From: Thiogranum sp.
GTDB lineage: Bacteria > Pseudomonadota > Gammaproteobacteria > DSM-19610
DNA: 43,018 nt
NCBI GenBank assembly: GCA_030148775.1
Contig: JASBST010000073.1
Location: 1-43,018, forward strand
Direction of reading: 5' to 3'
Shown here piece after piece: positions 27,113 through 36,352 of the stretch. The position numbers were made by a program, and so were the translations under genes. How positions within the stretch are numbered: position 1 is the first letter of the stretch; the number at the start of each line of letters is the position of its first letter. The notes beneath the pieces are model-generated. The model saw only the letters and a program-made list of their open reading frames with translations, had not been told where the DNA came from and did no database searches.

Positions 27113-28777
27113 TCAACGCCCGCTCTTGCCGCGCAACAGGGCTTCCGGATGCCGTTCCAGATAGTCCGCCATCAGCCGCAGCGAGCGCGCCGCGGCGGCC
27201 ACTTCCTTCAACGTTTCCTGCATCTGGGCGTTCAGCATCCCGTCGGGCGAGGCGGCCTCATCGAGCGAGCGCAGGGTACCGGAGGCCTGCTCGAAGGTCG
27301 CGCGCATGTCGGCCAGGGTGGCGCGCATGTCGGCGGACAGACTCGGCGCGTCCTTGGCCAGAACCGCCATCAAGGTACTGGTGGCGGACATCAGCTGGTT
27401 CAGGTTACCGACGGTCTGTTCGAGGTTCGCATGCTCCAGCCGGTTAAGCAGGCGCTGAATACCGCCCAGTATGCCTTCGAACGAGCCTGGCAGGGTGGGA
27501 ATCTCCGGATAGACGCCGTTGCGGGCGATCGTGCCCGGCGGCGCGTCGGGAAAGAAATCCAGATCCACGAACAATTTCCCCGTCAGCAGATTGCCGGTTT
27601 GCAGCCGCGCGCGCAGCCCCTGGGTATCCACCTGTTTGCGCACCCGGCTGACGGGGTCGTTGATCAGCCGGTCGAGCTCTTCGCCAGCTTGCTTGGAGCC
27701 GTCCAGGGTAGCGTAGGTTTCCAGCCGTTGCGGCTCCAGGTCCACCAGCACCACCGGTACCAGGTGATGCTCGCCGGCGGCGTCGGAACCCAGCTCGATA
27801 GCGCGCACCGTGCCCAGGCGGATACCGCGATATTCCACCGGCGCCCCCACCTCCAGCCCGCGCACGGTGCCGTTGAAACGCAGCGCAAACGTGGCGACAT
27901 CGGTAATGGGCTGCTCCAGGCTGGCGTCGCGCGACGCGTACAGCGTGAACCGGTGGTCCTCAGGCGCGGGCGGCAGTTGCGCGCCCCTCCCCGTGGTGGC
28001 GAACGCGATCCCCCCGCTCAACAAGGAAACGACCGACTCCATCGACACCTCGACACCCGCGGCACTCAAGGAAAAGTTCATGCCGCTGGCGTTCCAGAAA
28101 CGTGTCGCGCCGGTAATATGTTTATCGTGCGGGGATTCGACAAAAATCCCCACGTCGACGTAGTCCTCGTCCTCGCTCAGGCGGTAATCGGTCACCTCGC
28201 CGACCGGAATCTGACGATAATAGACCGGCGTGCCGACGGTAAGCGAACCGACTTGGTCGGCCATCAGGCGATAATGGGTACCGACCCGATCGGTGGTGAT
28301 GACCGGCGGTTTCTCCAACCCGGTGAAACGCCGCTGTGGCGCGCCGGTGTTGTTCGGATCGATGGCGATATAGGCACCGCTGACCAGCGTGCCCAGACCG
28401 GAGATCTCGCCGGCGCCAAGACGCGGACGCACCACCCAGAAACGCGTTTTGTCGGTCAGGTAGGGCTCGGCCTCGCGCACCATGCTGATGTGCACCAGCA
28501 CCTGCGACAAATCCTCGCTGAAACTTACCGAGCGCACGCGGCCGACGGTCACGTCCTTGAGTTTGACCTGCGTGCGGCCCTCTTCGATCCCTTCGGCGGT
28601 CTTGAAGCTGACGACAATATCCGGGCCGCGCTCGGACAGGGTCTTCACAAACAGCCAGCCCCCCGCCAGCAATGCCACGATCGGCAACAGCCAGACGGGC
28701 GAGATGCGCCGCCGCGGTGCTTCGGTCCGCGCCTCGGGCAGTCGATCGAATTCGTCGTGCGGCTCAGGTGGCGGCAT
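27113..28777 (-). CDS. pqiB: PqiB, MCE-domain periplasmic tunnel protein
   Basis: A 554-residue protein. An N-terminal TM helix (about 25-45, RISPVWLLPIVALLAGGWLF) is followed by three MCE/MlaD domains (starts near 50, 165 and 290; each with GxxVxLxxVxVG-like edges such as VKLKDVTVGRV, VYYRQIPVGEV and VEYRGIRLGTV). A C-terminal helical stretch forms the coiled needle. The three-MCE length matches PqiB, not the seven-MCE LetB/YebT. It forms a lipid-conducting bridge between membranes. The ATG overlaps the preceding pqiA gene by 14 bases. Confidence 0.93.
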   Translation of the reverse strand: MPPPEPHDEFDRLPEARTEAPRRRISPVWLLPIVALLAGGWLFVKTLSERGPDIVVSFKTAEGIEEGRTQVKLKDVTVGRVRSVSFSEDLSQVLVHISMVREAEPYLTDKTRFWVVRPRLGAGEISGLGTLVSGAYIAIDPNNTGAPQRRFTGLEKPPVITTDRVGTHYRLMADQVGSLTVGTPVYYRQIPVGEVTDYRLSEDEDYVDVGIFVESPHDKHITGATRFWNASGMNFSLSAAGVEVSMESVVSLLSGGIAFATTGRGAQLPPAPEDHRFTLYASRDASLEQPITDVATFALRFNGTVRGLEVGAPVEYRGIRLGTVRAIELGSDAAGEHHLVPVVLVDLEPQRLETYATLDGSKQAGEELDRLINDPVSRVRKQVDTQGLRARLQTGNLLTGKLFVDLDFFPDAPPGTIARNGVYPEIPTLPGSFEGILGGIQRLLNRLEHANLEQTVGNLNQLMSATSTLMAVLAKDAPSLSADMRATLADMRATFEQASGTLRSLDEAASPDGMLNAQMQETLKEVAAAARSLRLMADYLERHPEALLRGKSGR

Positions 28778-29381
28778 AGCTTTCCTCGTGGTCCCAGATC
28801 AGTCGCGGATCGAAACTCAACGCCGCCAGCATGGACAGAATCACCACCGCTGTAAAGGCGAGCGCGCCGGGGCCCGGCAGAATCGTCGCCAGGGCCCCGG
28901 CGTGCACCAGGGCGGCTAGCAGCGCGACGACAAAAATGTCCACCATCGACCAGCGGCCGATCATCTCGATCAGCCGGTACAACCGGGTGCGCTGCGCGCG
29001 CCGCAGGGGGGAGCGGCGCTGCACCGTCAACAGCAGATAGGTCAACGCCACGATTTTCACCAGCGGCACCAGCACACTGGCGACAAAAACGATCAACGCC
29101 AGCGGCCAGTCGCCATGCAGCAACAGATAGTAAACGCCGCTGATAATCGTATCCGACTGCGTTCGACCCAGCGAGACCACCGTCATCACCGGATACAGAT
29201 TCGCCGGCAGATAGGCAATCATCGCCGTAAGCAGGAAGACCCAGGTCAACTGGATACTCTCGAGTTTGCGCTGACGCACCCTCGAACCGCAGCGCGGACA
29301 ATGGCCGTTCGCCCCCGCCGGCAAACGCTGCAACAGCCCGCAAGTGCGGCAACCGGCCAAGTGGAAATCCCTAGCGCGCAC
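28764..29381 (-). CDS. pqiA: PqiA-family membrane protein, C-terminal half protein
   Basis: A 205-residue protein. The zinc-ribbon-like pairs CRTCG and CPRCG (residues 11-31) are followed by four TM helices, with the conserved LTAMIAYLPANLYPVM and GRWSMVDIFVVALLAALV. It corresponds to the second half of E. coli PqiA/YebS. The GTG start at 29381 overlaps the upstream half-gene by 11 bases in another frame. Each half has its own metal-binding head and a full four-TM unit, so this is a genuine two-gene arrangement, not a frameshift. Confidence 0.88.
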   Translation of the reverse strand: MRARDFHLAGCRTCGLLQRLPAGANGHCPRCGSRVRQRKLESIQLTWVFLLTAMIAYLPANLYPVMTVVSLGRTQSDTIISGVYYLLLHGDWPLALIVFVASVLVPLVKIVALTYLLLTVQRRSPLRRAQRTRLYRLIEMIGRWSMVDIFVVALLAALVHAGALATILPGPGALAFTAVVILSMLAALSFDPRLIWDHEESYAAT

Positions 29382-30024
29382 GTGCCGCCCGCCGTTGCCG
29401 CGCCAGACGGCGCCACAGATAACCGGGTTCGAACGAGGCCGACGCGGCGGCCGACATGACGATCAGGCCGGCGTAGGCGATCAGAGCGACGCCGACGTGC
29501 ATGCGCGCCATGTCGCCGAGTTTGACGAAGGCGACCAGCACGCCGAGCAGGAACACATCGAGCATGCCCCAGGGCTGGAGGTGACTGATCCACGACAGCG
29601 CCAGCCGCACGCCGGGCAACGACAAGGCGAAACGGATATCGATCAGAACATACAGACTGCTGAGGATCAGCAGGGCGGGCACCACGATACTCGTCAGAAA
29701 TACCGCCAGCGCCAGACCGCCCATGCCCGCCTCATACAAAGCCTGCGAGGCGCCGAAGATGGTAGTGACCGCGCGCCGCCCCTGAATGTCCAGCGTCATG
29801 AAGGGCAGGCTGTTGGCCACCAGCAGGAGAATAAGCGCCGCGCTGAAAAACGCGATCGGCCGGTCTAGACCCCCGCGCGGCACCCGTAACAGCTTGGCGT
29901 GGCAGATCCGGCAGCGTGCCGTCTGTCCACGCCACAACCGCGGCAGACGCTGTAGCGCATCGCACTCGTGACAAGCCACCGGTTCGCCGCCGGCGTAATC
30001 TCCCGCTTGCGCTGAATCGGCCAT
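29371..30024 (-). CDS. pqiA: PqiA-family membrane protein, N-terminal half protein
   Basis: A 217-residue protein with a zinc-ribbon-like head (CHECD...CRICHAKLLR) and four TM helices including LLLVANSLPFMTLDIQG and HLQPWGMLDVFLLGVLVAFVKL, corresponding to the first half of PqiA. It opens the pqiA1-pqiA2-pqiB-pqiC operon. It ends in TAG; reading on in frame gives no PqiA-like sequence, so this TAG is a real stop. The ATG at 30024 is chosen by similarity; no strong ribosome site is visible. PqiA is the inner-membrane partner of the MCE tunnel and is linked to envelope stress. Confidence 0.85.
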   Translation of the reverse strand: MADSAQAGDYAGGEPVACHECDALQRLPRLWRGQTARCRICHAKLLRVPRGGLDRPIAFFSAALILLLVANSLPFMTLDIQGRRAVTTIFGASQALYEAGMGGLALAVFLTSIVVPALLILSSLYVLIDIRFALSLPGVRLALSWISHLQPWGMLDVFLLGVLVAFVKLGDMARMHVGVALIAYAGLIVMSAAASASFEPGYLWRRLARQRRAARAR

Positions 30025-30199
30025 AAGGGAATTATCCCGGTCCAAGCGGGGCATGCAATACGCGCGCAAAAAGTAGGCAGCGCGCCAAGGGGCGGTTATA
30101 GTTGCCGTTTTGACCTGACCAGAGGTGGAAGGGTGTTCCCGGAGATACGGATTTACGGCGGCGAAGCCAGTGCACGTGCCTGAAGGTGGGAAACTGCCC

Positions 30200-30805
30200 T
30201 TGAGCGCCGTCATCCTGACCGGCGGCGCGGGCACCCGCATGGGCGGACGGGACAAAGGCCTGCTGGAACTCGACGGCCGGCCCTTGATCGAGTTCGTGCT
30301 CGACATCCTGGAGCCGCGGGTGGAACAGATCCTGATCAGCGCCAACCGCAACCTGACCACCTACCGGCGTTACGGGATCGCGGTGATCAGCGACGACGCT
30401 GACGACCGGCGCGGGCCGCTGGCAGGTGTCGCCAGCGCATTGGCGCATTGCCGGGGCGAGGCGTTGTTGAGCCTACCCGTGGATTCGCCGTTTCTACCGG
30501 CCGCCCTGCCCGCCCGCCTGCTGAGCGCCCTGGAGGAAAAGGCCAGCGACGCCAGTATCGCCACCTATGAAAACCGCGCGCAGCCGGTATTCGCCGCACT
30601 GCGACCGCGCCTGCTGCCGGCACTACGGCGCTACCTGGACAGCGGGCAGCGCAAGGCGGAAATCTTTTACAACGAGCAGAGCCTGTCGCGGGTCGACTGT
30701 ACCGACTGGCCCGACGCTTTTCTGAACCTCAACACCCCGCAGGACTGGCATGAAGCCGAAAGGCGGCTGCGCCTCTTCAAAGGTACAGCGCCACCACCGC
30801 CTTGA
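30200..30805 (+). CDS. mobA: Molybdenum cofactor guanylyltransferase
   Basis: A 201-residue nucleotidyltransferase. The N-terminal SAVILTGGAGTRMGGRDKGLLELDGRPLIE is the GTP-binding signature, followed by SDDADDRRGPLAG, LSLPVDSPFLP and a C-terminal FLNLNTPQDW. It adds GMP to Mo-molybdopterin to form MGD for DMSO-reductase-family enzymes. The TTG at 30200 is chosen because the conserved start is there with AAGGTGGG upstream; in-frame GTG codons at 30125, 30170 and 30176 are alternatives. It is divergent from pqiA and overlaps the convergent GAF gene by 29 bases. No molybdoenzyme is in the window. Confidence 0.92.
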   Translation: MSAVILTGGAGTRMGGRDKGLLELDGRPLIEFVLDILEPRVEQILISANRNLTTYRRYGIAVISDDADDRRGPLAGVASALAHCRGEALLSLPVDSPFLPAALPARLLSALEEKASDASIATYENRAQPVFAALRPRLLPALRRYLDSGQRKAEIFYNEQSLSRVDCTDWPDAFLNLNTPQDWHEAERRLRLFKGTAPPPP

Positions 30806-31712
30806 GCTGCCCGGCCTCGATCACCGGCATGGCCAGCATGTGGTCCAGGCCGACCAGCGCGGCCATCCGCCCGGCCACCGAGGCGTCCTGTTCCAGATTT
30901 TCACACACAGCCGGTACGCCCGTGAGCCAGACACGACCAATGGTGCCCTCTCCCTTGGCGATGCGCGAACTGCAATGGCCGTACTCCAGATCGGCGTCCT
31001 GGTCGCAATGCCCGGCCTCGAAACTCAGTCCGCCGCCCGCCGGCACCCAGATTTCGAAGCGTCGTGCGATCGGCGTCTCCCGCGCCGAGAGGAACGTCAC
31101 AGCGTAGACTTCGTCCGCACTGCGGATATGGGGAATCGCCAGACCGGTGGTCATACCCGCCTGTCGAGCGTCGGACGCGCGCAGGAACTGTCCGGAGGCG
31201 CCCAGATTGTCGATCAGCATCGGCATGCGCTTCTCCCATACGCCGCCCGGCAGACCCCGGCCACGCTCCAGACGCAGATGACGCGAGGCCATCTCGAATT
31301 CCCGGAGGGTTCCGAAATATCCGTCGACCAGGGTCATTTCGTCAGCCACCAAAGGGTTTTGCCCCCAGACTTCGATCGCGCCGGCGTGCGCGTCGTCGTC
31401 GCCACAAAGAAATACCACTACGGCCAGCAGAAAACTTCCGGCAAAGATGGGCAGAGCGATGCCGGCGCTCAGCCCGACCTGACGCGCGACGTCGGCACGG
31501 CGGAAGTAGGACTGGTCAAAGCGCGTTAACACCAAAGGCTTGCCGCCGGCCCAGGCACGCCCCGGCAGACCGTCGTTGTAGTGAAACTGTTTCAGCTCGC
31601 TGACCTGTCGAAACGACTGGTATCGACCGTACAGGCCCGCGCCCAGTTCCAGGCGCGTGCGGGTACGGTCCGGGACCCAGACTTCGACAACCTTAACAAA
31701 AGTGTTGTTCAT
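30777..31712 (-). CDS. Double-GAF-domain protein
   Basis: A 311-residue soluble protein with two GAF-like domains (about 1-145 and 150-311). Parallel elements are seen in each: GLPGRAWAGGKPLVLTRFD / GTIGRVWLTGVPAVCENL, and GIALPIFAGSFLLAVVVFLCG / MLAMPVIEAGQLKAVVALYL. A third GLPGGVWEKRMPMLIDNL occurs mid-protein. It has no output domain (no kinase, GGDEF or HTH), so it may be a sensor partner for another protein. Several Cys and His are present, but no clear heme or chromophore site. It is convergent with mobA and divergent from the chemoreceptor gene. Confidence 0.75.
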   Translation of the reverse strand: MNNTFVKVVEVWVPDRTRTRLELGAGLYGRYQSFRQVSELKQFHYNDGLPGRAWAGGKPLVLTRFDQSYFRRADVARQVGLSAGIALPIFAGSFLLAVVVFLCGDDDAHAGAIEVWGQNPLVADEMTLVDGYFGTLREFEMASRHLRLERGRGLPGGVWEKRMPMLIDNLGASGQFLRASDARQAGMTTGLAIPHIRSADEVYAVTFLSARETPIARRFEIWVPAGGGLSFEAGHCDQDADLEYGHCSSRIAKGEGTIGRVWLTGVPAVCENLEQDASVAGRMAALVGLDHMLAMPVIEAGQLKAVVALYL

Positions 31713-32008
31713 AACTTAGCCATGATACCGGCGTGCGCACGCTTTTCAAAAGCTTCGTTAAAGAGTGCTGCTATTCGGTCGAAAAGGTACACTGAAGGCA
31801 CTGTGGGGTCTCCGGCCAGTCGGCCGCTCCACTGCCTGATTACACGACGGTGTTAAGTGCAGTGAGTCTTGGTGCCCGCATCTCCATATGTATCCCACGA
31901 CGAACCGGCGCCGACGCCTCTGCGCGCATCGGCCCCGCACGCTCCGTCACCCCGTTTGAGAATTAAATAGGCCGCAGCACGGCCGTTGTTAGAGAATGAG
32001 GCGCACCG

Positions 32009-33919
32009 ATGTTGTCCAGTATGAAAATCAAAACCCGCATTATCGTCGGATTTGTAGTGGTGCTAAGCCTCACCCTGGGTGCTTTACTGCCCGGGGTCAT
32101 GCTCTCGCTCTCACGACTGGAACATCAGGCCACCGAAAAGCAATTGCAGGCGACTTACGCCAGCATGGTCGAGGCCATCGACACCAAAGGGTTCATGGCG
32201 CAGGCGCTGAGCGCGTCGATGGCCGCCAACCCGCAAGTACAGCAAGCCATGTTGCAGGAGGATCGTCAACGACTGGCGGATATCGTGGTGCCGGTGTTCA
32301 AGGCGATGAAGCAGACCTACGACATTCGCCAGTTCCAGTTCCACACCCCCGATGCCAGATCGTTTCTGCGCGCGCACAAACCGGAGAAGTTCGGCGACGA
32401 TCTGTCCTCGTTCCGCAAAACCGTCGTCGCCACCAACCGCGAGCAGCGACCGGTTTACGGACTGGAGCGCGGCGTGGCCGGCTTGGGTATCCGCGGCCTG
32501 GTACCGATCCAGGCCGGCGGCCGCCACCTGGGGTCGGTCGAGTTCGGCCTGTCCTTCGGACAACCTTTCTTTGATCATTTCAAGCAGACCCATCCCGGCG
32601 TCGACGTGGCCCTGCACGTCGCTCGGGACAACCGTTTCGAAACCTTCGCCACCACCCTGAAGCACCCCCTGCTTAGCCCGGAGGATCTGCAGACCGCTCT
32701 GACCGGCAAGGCCGTGGTGCGCGACGGCAAACTCAATAACGTACCGGTTGCGCTCTATGCCCGGGAAGTGCGCGACTTCTCCGGCAACCCCATTGGCGTG
32801 CTGGAAATCGCCTACGATACCAGCGATGACATTAAGCTGCTTAACGATGCCCGCAATACCGTATTGATCATCGGTCTCATCGCGCTGGCGCTGGCGCTGC
32901 TGATCGCCGCGCTGATCACCCGCAGCATCGTCCGCCCCGTTTGTCTGGCCTCGCTGCGTATGCAGGATATCGCCGAAGGCGAAGGCGACCTCACCCAACG
33001 CCTGGACGTCCACGGCAGCGACGAAGTGGCCGAGCTGAGCCGCAACTTCAACCGCTTCGTCGAGCGGGTCCATCAACTGGTCGGTCAGTTGGCCGGCGCC
33101 ACCACACAACTGGCGGCGGCCTCCGAAGAGTTGTCGGCCACCAGCGTGGAAACCAACAACCATATCTCCCGCCAGCAAAGCGAAACCGATCAGGTCGCCA
33201 GCGCCATGCACGAAATGACCGCGACGGCGCAAACGGTGGCGCAGAATGCCGCCGACGCCGCCGACGCCGCCGCGAGTGCCGACAGCGAGGCCCGCAACGG
33301 CCGTCAAGTGGTCAACCAGACCATCGACGCCATCAAGCTGCTGGTCGCCGACGTCGAAAACGCCACCGGCGTCATCCACGAACTCGAATCCGACAGCGGG
33401 GATATCGGCAAGGTACTGGATGTGATCCGCGGTATCGCCGAACAGACCAATCTGCTGGCGCTCAATGCGGCCATCGAAGCGGCCCGCGCCGGCGAACAGG
33501 GACGCGGATTCGCCGTGGTGGCCGACGAAGTGCGCACTCTGGCGCAGCGCACCCAGCAGTCGACGCAGGAGATCCACGAGATGATCGAGCGCCTGCAGAA
33601 CGGCGCGGCGAGTGCGGTCAAGGTCATGACCGACGGGCAGGCCCGGGCCCGCGGAACCACTGAGCAGGCGTCCCAGGCCGGCACCTCCTTGCAGACCATC
33701 ACCGAGGCGGTGGCGCGGATCAACGACATGAACGCCCAGATCGCCAGTGCCGCCGAGGAACAGACCGCGGTGGCCGAGGAGATCAACCGCAATGTGGTTA
33801 ATATCAGCCAGTCGGTCCACCACAGCGCCGACGGTGCCGGACACACCGCTCAGGCGAGCGACGAACTGGCCCGACTGGCCGCGGAGCTGCAACAGCGGGT
33901 CAATCAGTTCAAGATCTGA
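32009..33919 (+). CDS. Methyl-accepting chemotaxis protein
   Basis: A 636-residue chemoreceptor. TM1 is at about 8-32, followed by a periplasmic Cache-type sensor (about 35-285, with [20 protein letters not shown] and [18 protein letters not shown]), TM2 at about 287-310, HAMP ([20 protein letters not shown]) and the long signalling coiled coil. The tip is [45 protein letters not shown]. The ligand is unknown. No che genes are in the window. TGAGGCG lies before the ATG. Confidence 0.93.
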   Translation: MLSSMKIKTRIIVGFVVVLSLTLGALLPGVMLSLSRLEHQATEKQLQATYASMVEAIDTKGFMAQALSASMAANPQVQQAMLQEDRQRLADIVVPVFKAMKQTYDIRQFQFHTPDARSFLRAHKPEKFGDDLSSFRKTVVATNREQRPVYGLERGVAGLGIRGLVPIQAGGRHLGSVEFGLSFGQPFFDHFKQTHPGVDVALHVARDNRFETFATTLKHPLLSPEDLQTALTGKAVVRDGKLNNVPVALYAREVRDFSGNPIGVLEIAYDTSDDIKLLNDARNTVLIIGLIALALALLIAALITRSIVRPVCLASLRMQDIAEGEGDLTQRLDVHGSDEVAELSRNFNRFVERVHQLVGQLAGATTQLAAASEELSATSVETNNHISRQQSETDQVASAMHEMTATAQTVAQNAADAADAAASADSEARNGRQVVNQTIDAIKLLVADVENATGVIHELESDSGDIGKVLDVIRGIAEQTNLLALNAAIEAARAGEQGRGFAVVADEVRTLAQRTQQSTQEIHEMIERLQNGAASAVKVMTDGQARARGTTEQASQAGTSLQTITEAVARINDMNAQIASAAEEQTAVAEEINRNVVNISQSVHHSADGAGHTAQASDELARLAAELQQRVNQFKI

Positions 33920-33969
33920 ACCTGACCGCGGCATCGGTAGGCACAGACCCGGCCCGGCCGACGCTCCGC

Positions 33970-34485
33970 TCAAGGGAAGCGGGGAACGGTCGGTTCCACG
34001 CCTTTGATATCGACGTCGTCGTGATGCGATTTCACCAACTCGGTGACCGGACCCACGTCCTGCTTCGCCACGTCGACGATCAATAACAGCTGACCGCCTT
34101 CGATGGCTTCTTCAAAGCTCTTGAGCTGCGAGTTGGGTACGGAAATACCGATCATGGGCCCTACCACGGCGCCAAAGGCCGCGCCGGCCACCGCGCCGCC
34201 CAAGACCGCGCCGCCGCCCAGCACCAGTCCCGCTGGCGGGAACGTGACCGCCAGCAGCCCCGCCACCAGCCCGGCCGTTCCGCCTGCGGCGACCCCCCTT
34301 TCGATGGAAGGCACCAAGTCGCTTTCCTGCAACAGGCCCGCTTCCGGTATGCGGTGAGTCTTGAGCAGATGGTGGTCCTTGGCCACCACGTGAATCCGCC
34401 GCTCCGGAACTCGACGCAGTAGCAGCTCTTCGACGATCCTTGCGGCCTTTTCGGCGTCGGGCACTAAGAAATACAGTCTTCGCAT
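33970..34485 (-). CDS. DUF1269-like glycine-zipper membrane protein
   Basis: A 171-residue protein. The N-terminal alpha/beta part is MRRLYFLVPDAEKAARIVEELL. Its hydrophobic Gly/Ala-rich middle (about 78-127, GGTAGLVAGLLAV, GGGAVLGGAVAGAAFGAVVG) looks like one or two glycine-zipper membrane segments, and the C-terminal alpha/beta part carries VDVAKQDVGPVTEL. It is a conserved proteobacterial family of unknown function. The ATG at 34485 is supported by GGAG upstream; longer in-frame starts are unsupported. It is convergent with the chemoreceptor gene. Confidence 0.75.
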   Translation of the reverse strand: MRRLYFLVPDAEKAARIVEELLLRRVPERRIHVVAKDHHLLKTHRIPEAGLLQESDLVPSIERGVAAGGTAGLVAGLLAVTFPPAGLVLGGGAVLGGAVAGAAFGAVVGPMIGISVPNSQLKSFEEAIEGGQLLLIVDVAKQDVGPVTELVKSHHDDVDIKGVEPTVPRFP

Positions 34486-35065
34486 AGCGCGAACTCCGTG
34501 ATGGTGGAAATCGTATAGACAGTCGCCAAAACAGCGAAAAAAGTCGCGTACACTTTCCATCGGAGACGATTCTCCGGCATTGAAATCCGTCAATATCGGA
34601 CTGCAGCGGGCACCGGGGCGCAACCGTACCTGTACCGTCGAACAACACAGTTGGCGCTTACTGCGCTTTTGTTCCCTGAACATATAGCGACAGCTTTTCC
34701 ACGCCCGCACCAGCGCTTCAACACAAACAGTGCCCGGCTGTGGTTGTGGGGCATCAGCTTGGGTTTAGATGCCGGATCGGCGCATCGGCGGAAGTGCACA
34801 AAAAATCCGTGACCGCCGTCTGTCGAATCCTGACCTACCGGAACCTTCGGTTACGCCGTTGCCACCGCCGGCTCGCTGGACGGCTTTTACTGCCGACACT
34901 GGACCCGCTTCATGAAAATCATTTTTTCATGGAAGAAAAAGCTGTGAAACTTTGTCGCCGCGCGGGCCTCAAATACCGCAACCGTAACCGTTCCATGCAG
35001 GAACCTACTGACAGACAGCCGTCTCCCGCGGACATCGGACCTTATACATATTTTAATGCCGCGGC
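34486..35065. other. Intergenic region without a supported gene
   Basis: About 580 bases between the DUF1269-like gene and the Crp/Fnr regulator. Short open frames here show no family resemblance or ribosome sites. The right end is A/T-rich (TATACATATTTTAAT, 35044-35058), which would suit a -10 element for the regulator. No repeat or RNA gene was recognised. Confidence 0.5.
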
Positions 35066-35869
35066 ATGAGGCTCATCGTAGCCTGCGCCTATTGTGTTAT
35101 GACCCGGTGCGCCACCATGTCCATGAGCCTGTCCGCCCAAGTCCCTGTTACCGATATCGCGGCACGCCGCCCGCCGGCGCTGGATGAGTACTTGAATTCG
35201 GCGGATGTCGCGGCCGTCCTTGGCGACATCCCGTCCTCCCCTGGGCGCGCGCTGCTCGCTCAGGCGCACCGCCAGCACTACAGTCAGCAGCAGGTCATCT
35301 ATAACCCGGGTAGCGCGGCGGATACGGTGTTTTTTATCATCGAAGGGCTGCTCAAACTGGTCTCTTATCTGCCCAGCGGGCGTTCGCGGATAGTGCGGCT
35401 GCATCGTGGCGGCTCGGTTCTGGGACTGGAAGGCCTGTGCGCCAAACGCTATGCCCACGCGGCCATCGCCGTGACCCCGGTATCGGCTTTTCGCCTGCCG
35501 CTGAGCACCTTGCAGCGTCTGCGGCGCGACGATCCCGCGATTTACCTGCGCCTGGTGGAGCGTTGGCACGACTACCTGGAAATCGCCGACACCTGGATCA
35601 CCGAGTTCTCGACCGGACCGATCCGTGGCCGGGTGGCGCGCCTGCTGGCCTACCTGGCAACCCTCAGGCACAGCGGCGACGGTGGACGCGTGCAGCTGCT
35701 GACCTGCGAGGAGATGGGTTCGATACTTGGCGTCACACCGGAGAGCGTCAGTCGCATCCTGGCCCATTTCAAGCGCCAACGCATCCTGGCGCGCAGCGAC
35801 GAGCGCGAAGCCAACGAACTGTACCGGGCCGATGTGGAACGCCTGCGCACTATCGGCGACGAGGAGTGA
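35066..35869 (+). CDS. Crp/Fnr-family regulator with FNR-like recognition helix
   Basis: Up to 267 residues. A cNMP-type beta-roll (about 55-175, VIYNPGSAADTVFFIIEGLLKLV) is followed by the dimer helix and a winged helix ending LLTCEEMGSILGVTPESVSRILAHFKR. The recognition helix has E-S-V-S-R, the E-xx-S-R pattern by which FNR/Anr/Dnr read TTGAT-N4-ATCAA; such boxes occur at 4897 and 38864. The start is uncertain (ATG at 35066, 35099, 35117 or 35123, none with a clear ribosome site). Only the longest form has an N-terminal Cys7-x2-Cys10-x4-Cys15 cluster. Its stop overlaps the next gene (TGATG). Confidence 0.85.
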   Translation: MRLIVACAYCVMTRCATMSMSLSAQVPVTDIAARRPPALDEYLNSADVAAVLGDIPSSPGRALLAQAHRQHYSQQQVIYNPGSAADTVFFIIEGLLKLVSYLPSGRSRIVRLHRGGSVLGLEGLCAKRYAHAAIAVTPVSAFRLPLSTLQRLRRDDPAIYLRLVERWHDYLEIADTWITEFSTGPIRGRVARLLAYLATLRHSGDGGRVQLLTCEEMGSILGVTPESVSRILAHFKRQRILARSDEREANELYRADVERLRTIGDEE

Positions 35870-36264
35870 TGAGCGCGATGATCGATGCCCAGCTGCTGGC
35901 CGAAGAAGGCATCCTGGTGGTCGCCCCTGTCGACAAGCTGCAGGCGAGCGATTTCGACCGCCTGCGGCTACTGGCCGATCCCTATCTGGAGGAAAACGGC
36001 GAACTGAACGGTTTGCTGATCGACGCCGAGGCTTTTTACGGCTGGGAGGATTTCGCCAGTCTGCTGTCGCACATCCGCTTTGTGCGCGGCTACCAGGAAA
36101 AGATCGAGCGGATCGCGGCTGTCACCGACAGCAGTGTGATCGCTTTTCTGCCCAAGGCGGCGAAGCACTTCGTCGCCGCCGACGTGCGGCATTTTCGTTA
36201 TCAGCAGCGCGACGCCGCGCTTGAATGGCTGCGCACCGGCAACCCGCCGAGAACCGGCCCATGA
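35869..36264 (+). CDS. SpoIIAA/STAS-like protein
   Basis: A 131-residue soluble alpha/beta protein of the SpoIIAA-like (DUF3478) type: GILVVAPVDKLQASDFDRL, LNGLLIDAEAFYGWEDFASLLSHIRFV, IERIAAVTDSSVIAFLPKAAKHFVAADVRHF. It lacks the phosphorylatable Ser of classical anti-sigma antagonists at an obvious site. Its biochemical role is unknown. It overlaps the Crp/Fnr regulator gene by one base (TGATG), so both are made together, and it lies 88 bases before the HiPIP gene. Confidence 0.8.
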   Translation: MSAMIDAQLLAEEGILVVAPVDKLQASDFDRLRLLADPYLEENGELNGLLIDAEAFYGWEDFASLLSHIRFVRGYQEKIERIAAVTDSSVIAFLPKAAKHFVAADVRHFRYQQRDAALEWLRTGNPPRTGP

Positions 36265-36352
36265 CCCTGTTCGCCAGACTCTCGCAGACCGGAAGCGCCG
36301 TGGGACCATCGCGGTTGCTCCGTTCATCCGTCCCAACAAGGAGGCACCTCCC

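Noticed and set aside
29371..29381. pqiA split as a frameshift or nonsense mutation
   Set aside because: Both halves have complete four-TM units with their own Cys heads; the layout is known from other genomes and the overlap has a plausible GTG start.
33243..33275. GCC/GAC triplet-like repeat in the chemoreceptor
   Set aside because: It encodes an Ala/Asp-rich part of the signalling coiled coil; it is ordinary coding repetition in high-GC DNA.
32111..33973. A 620-codon open frame antisense to the chemoreceptor
   Set aside because: It is the complement of a high-GC gene with clear HAMP and signalling domains; the antisense product is low-complexity Gly/Ala/Asp with no motif.
34740..35069. 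A 109-codon open frame in the gap before the Crp/Fnr gene
   Set aside because: No ribosome site, Arg-rich random-like composition, no motif.
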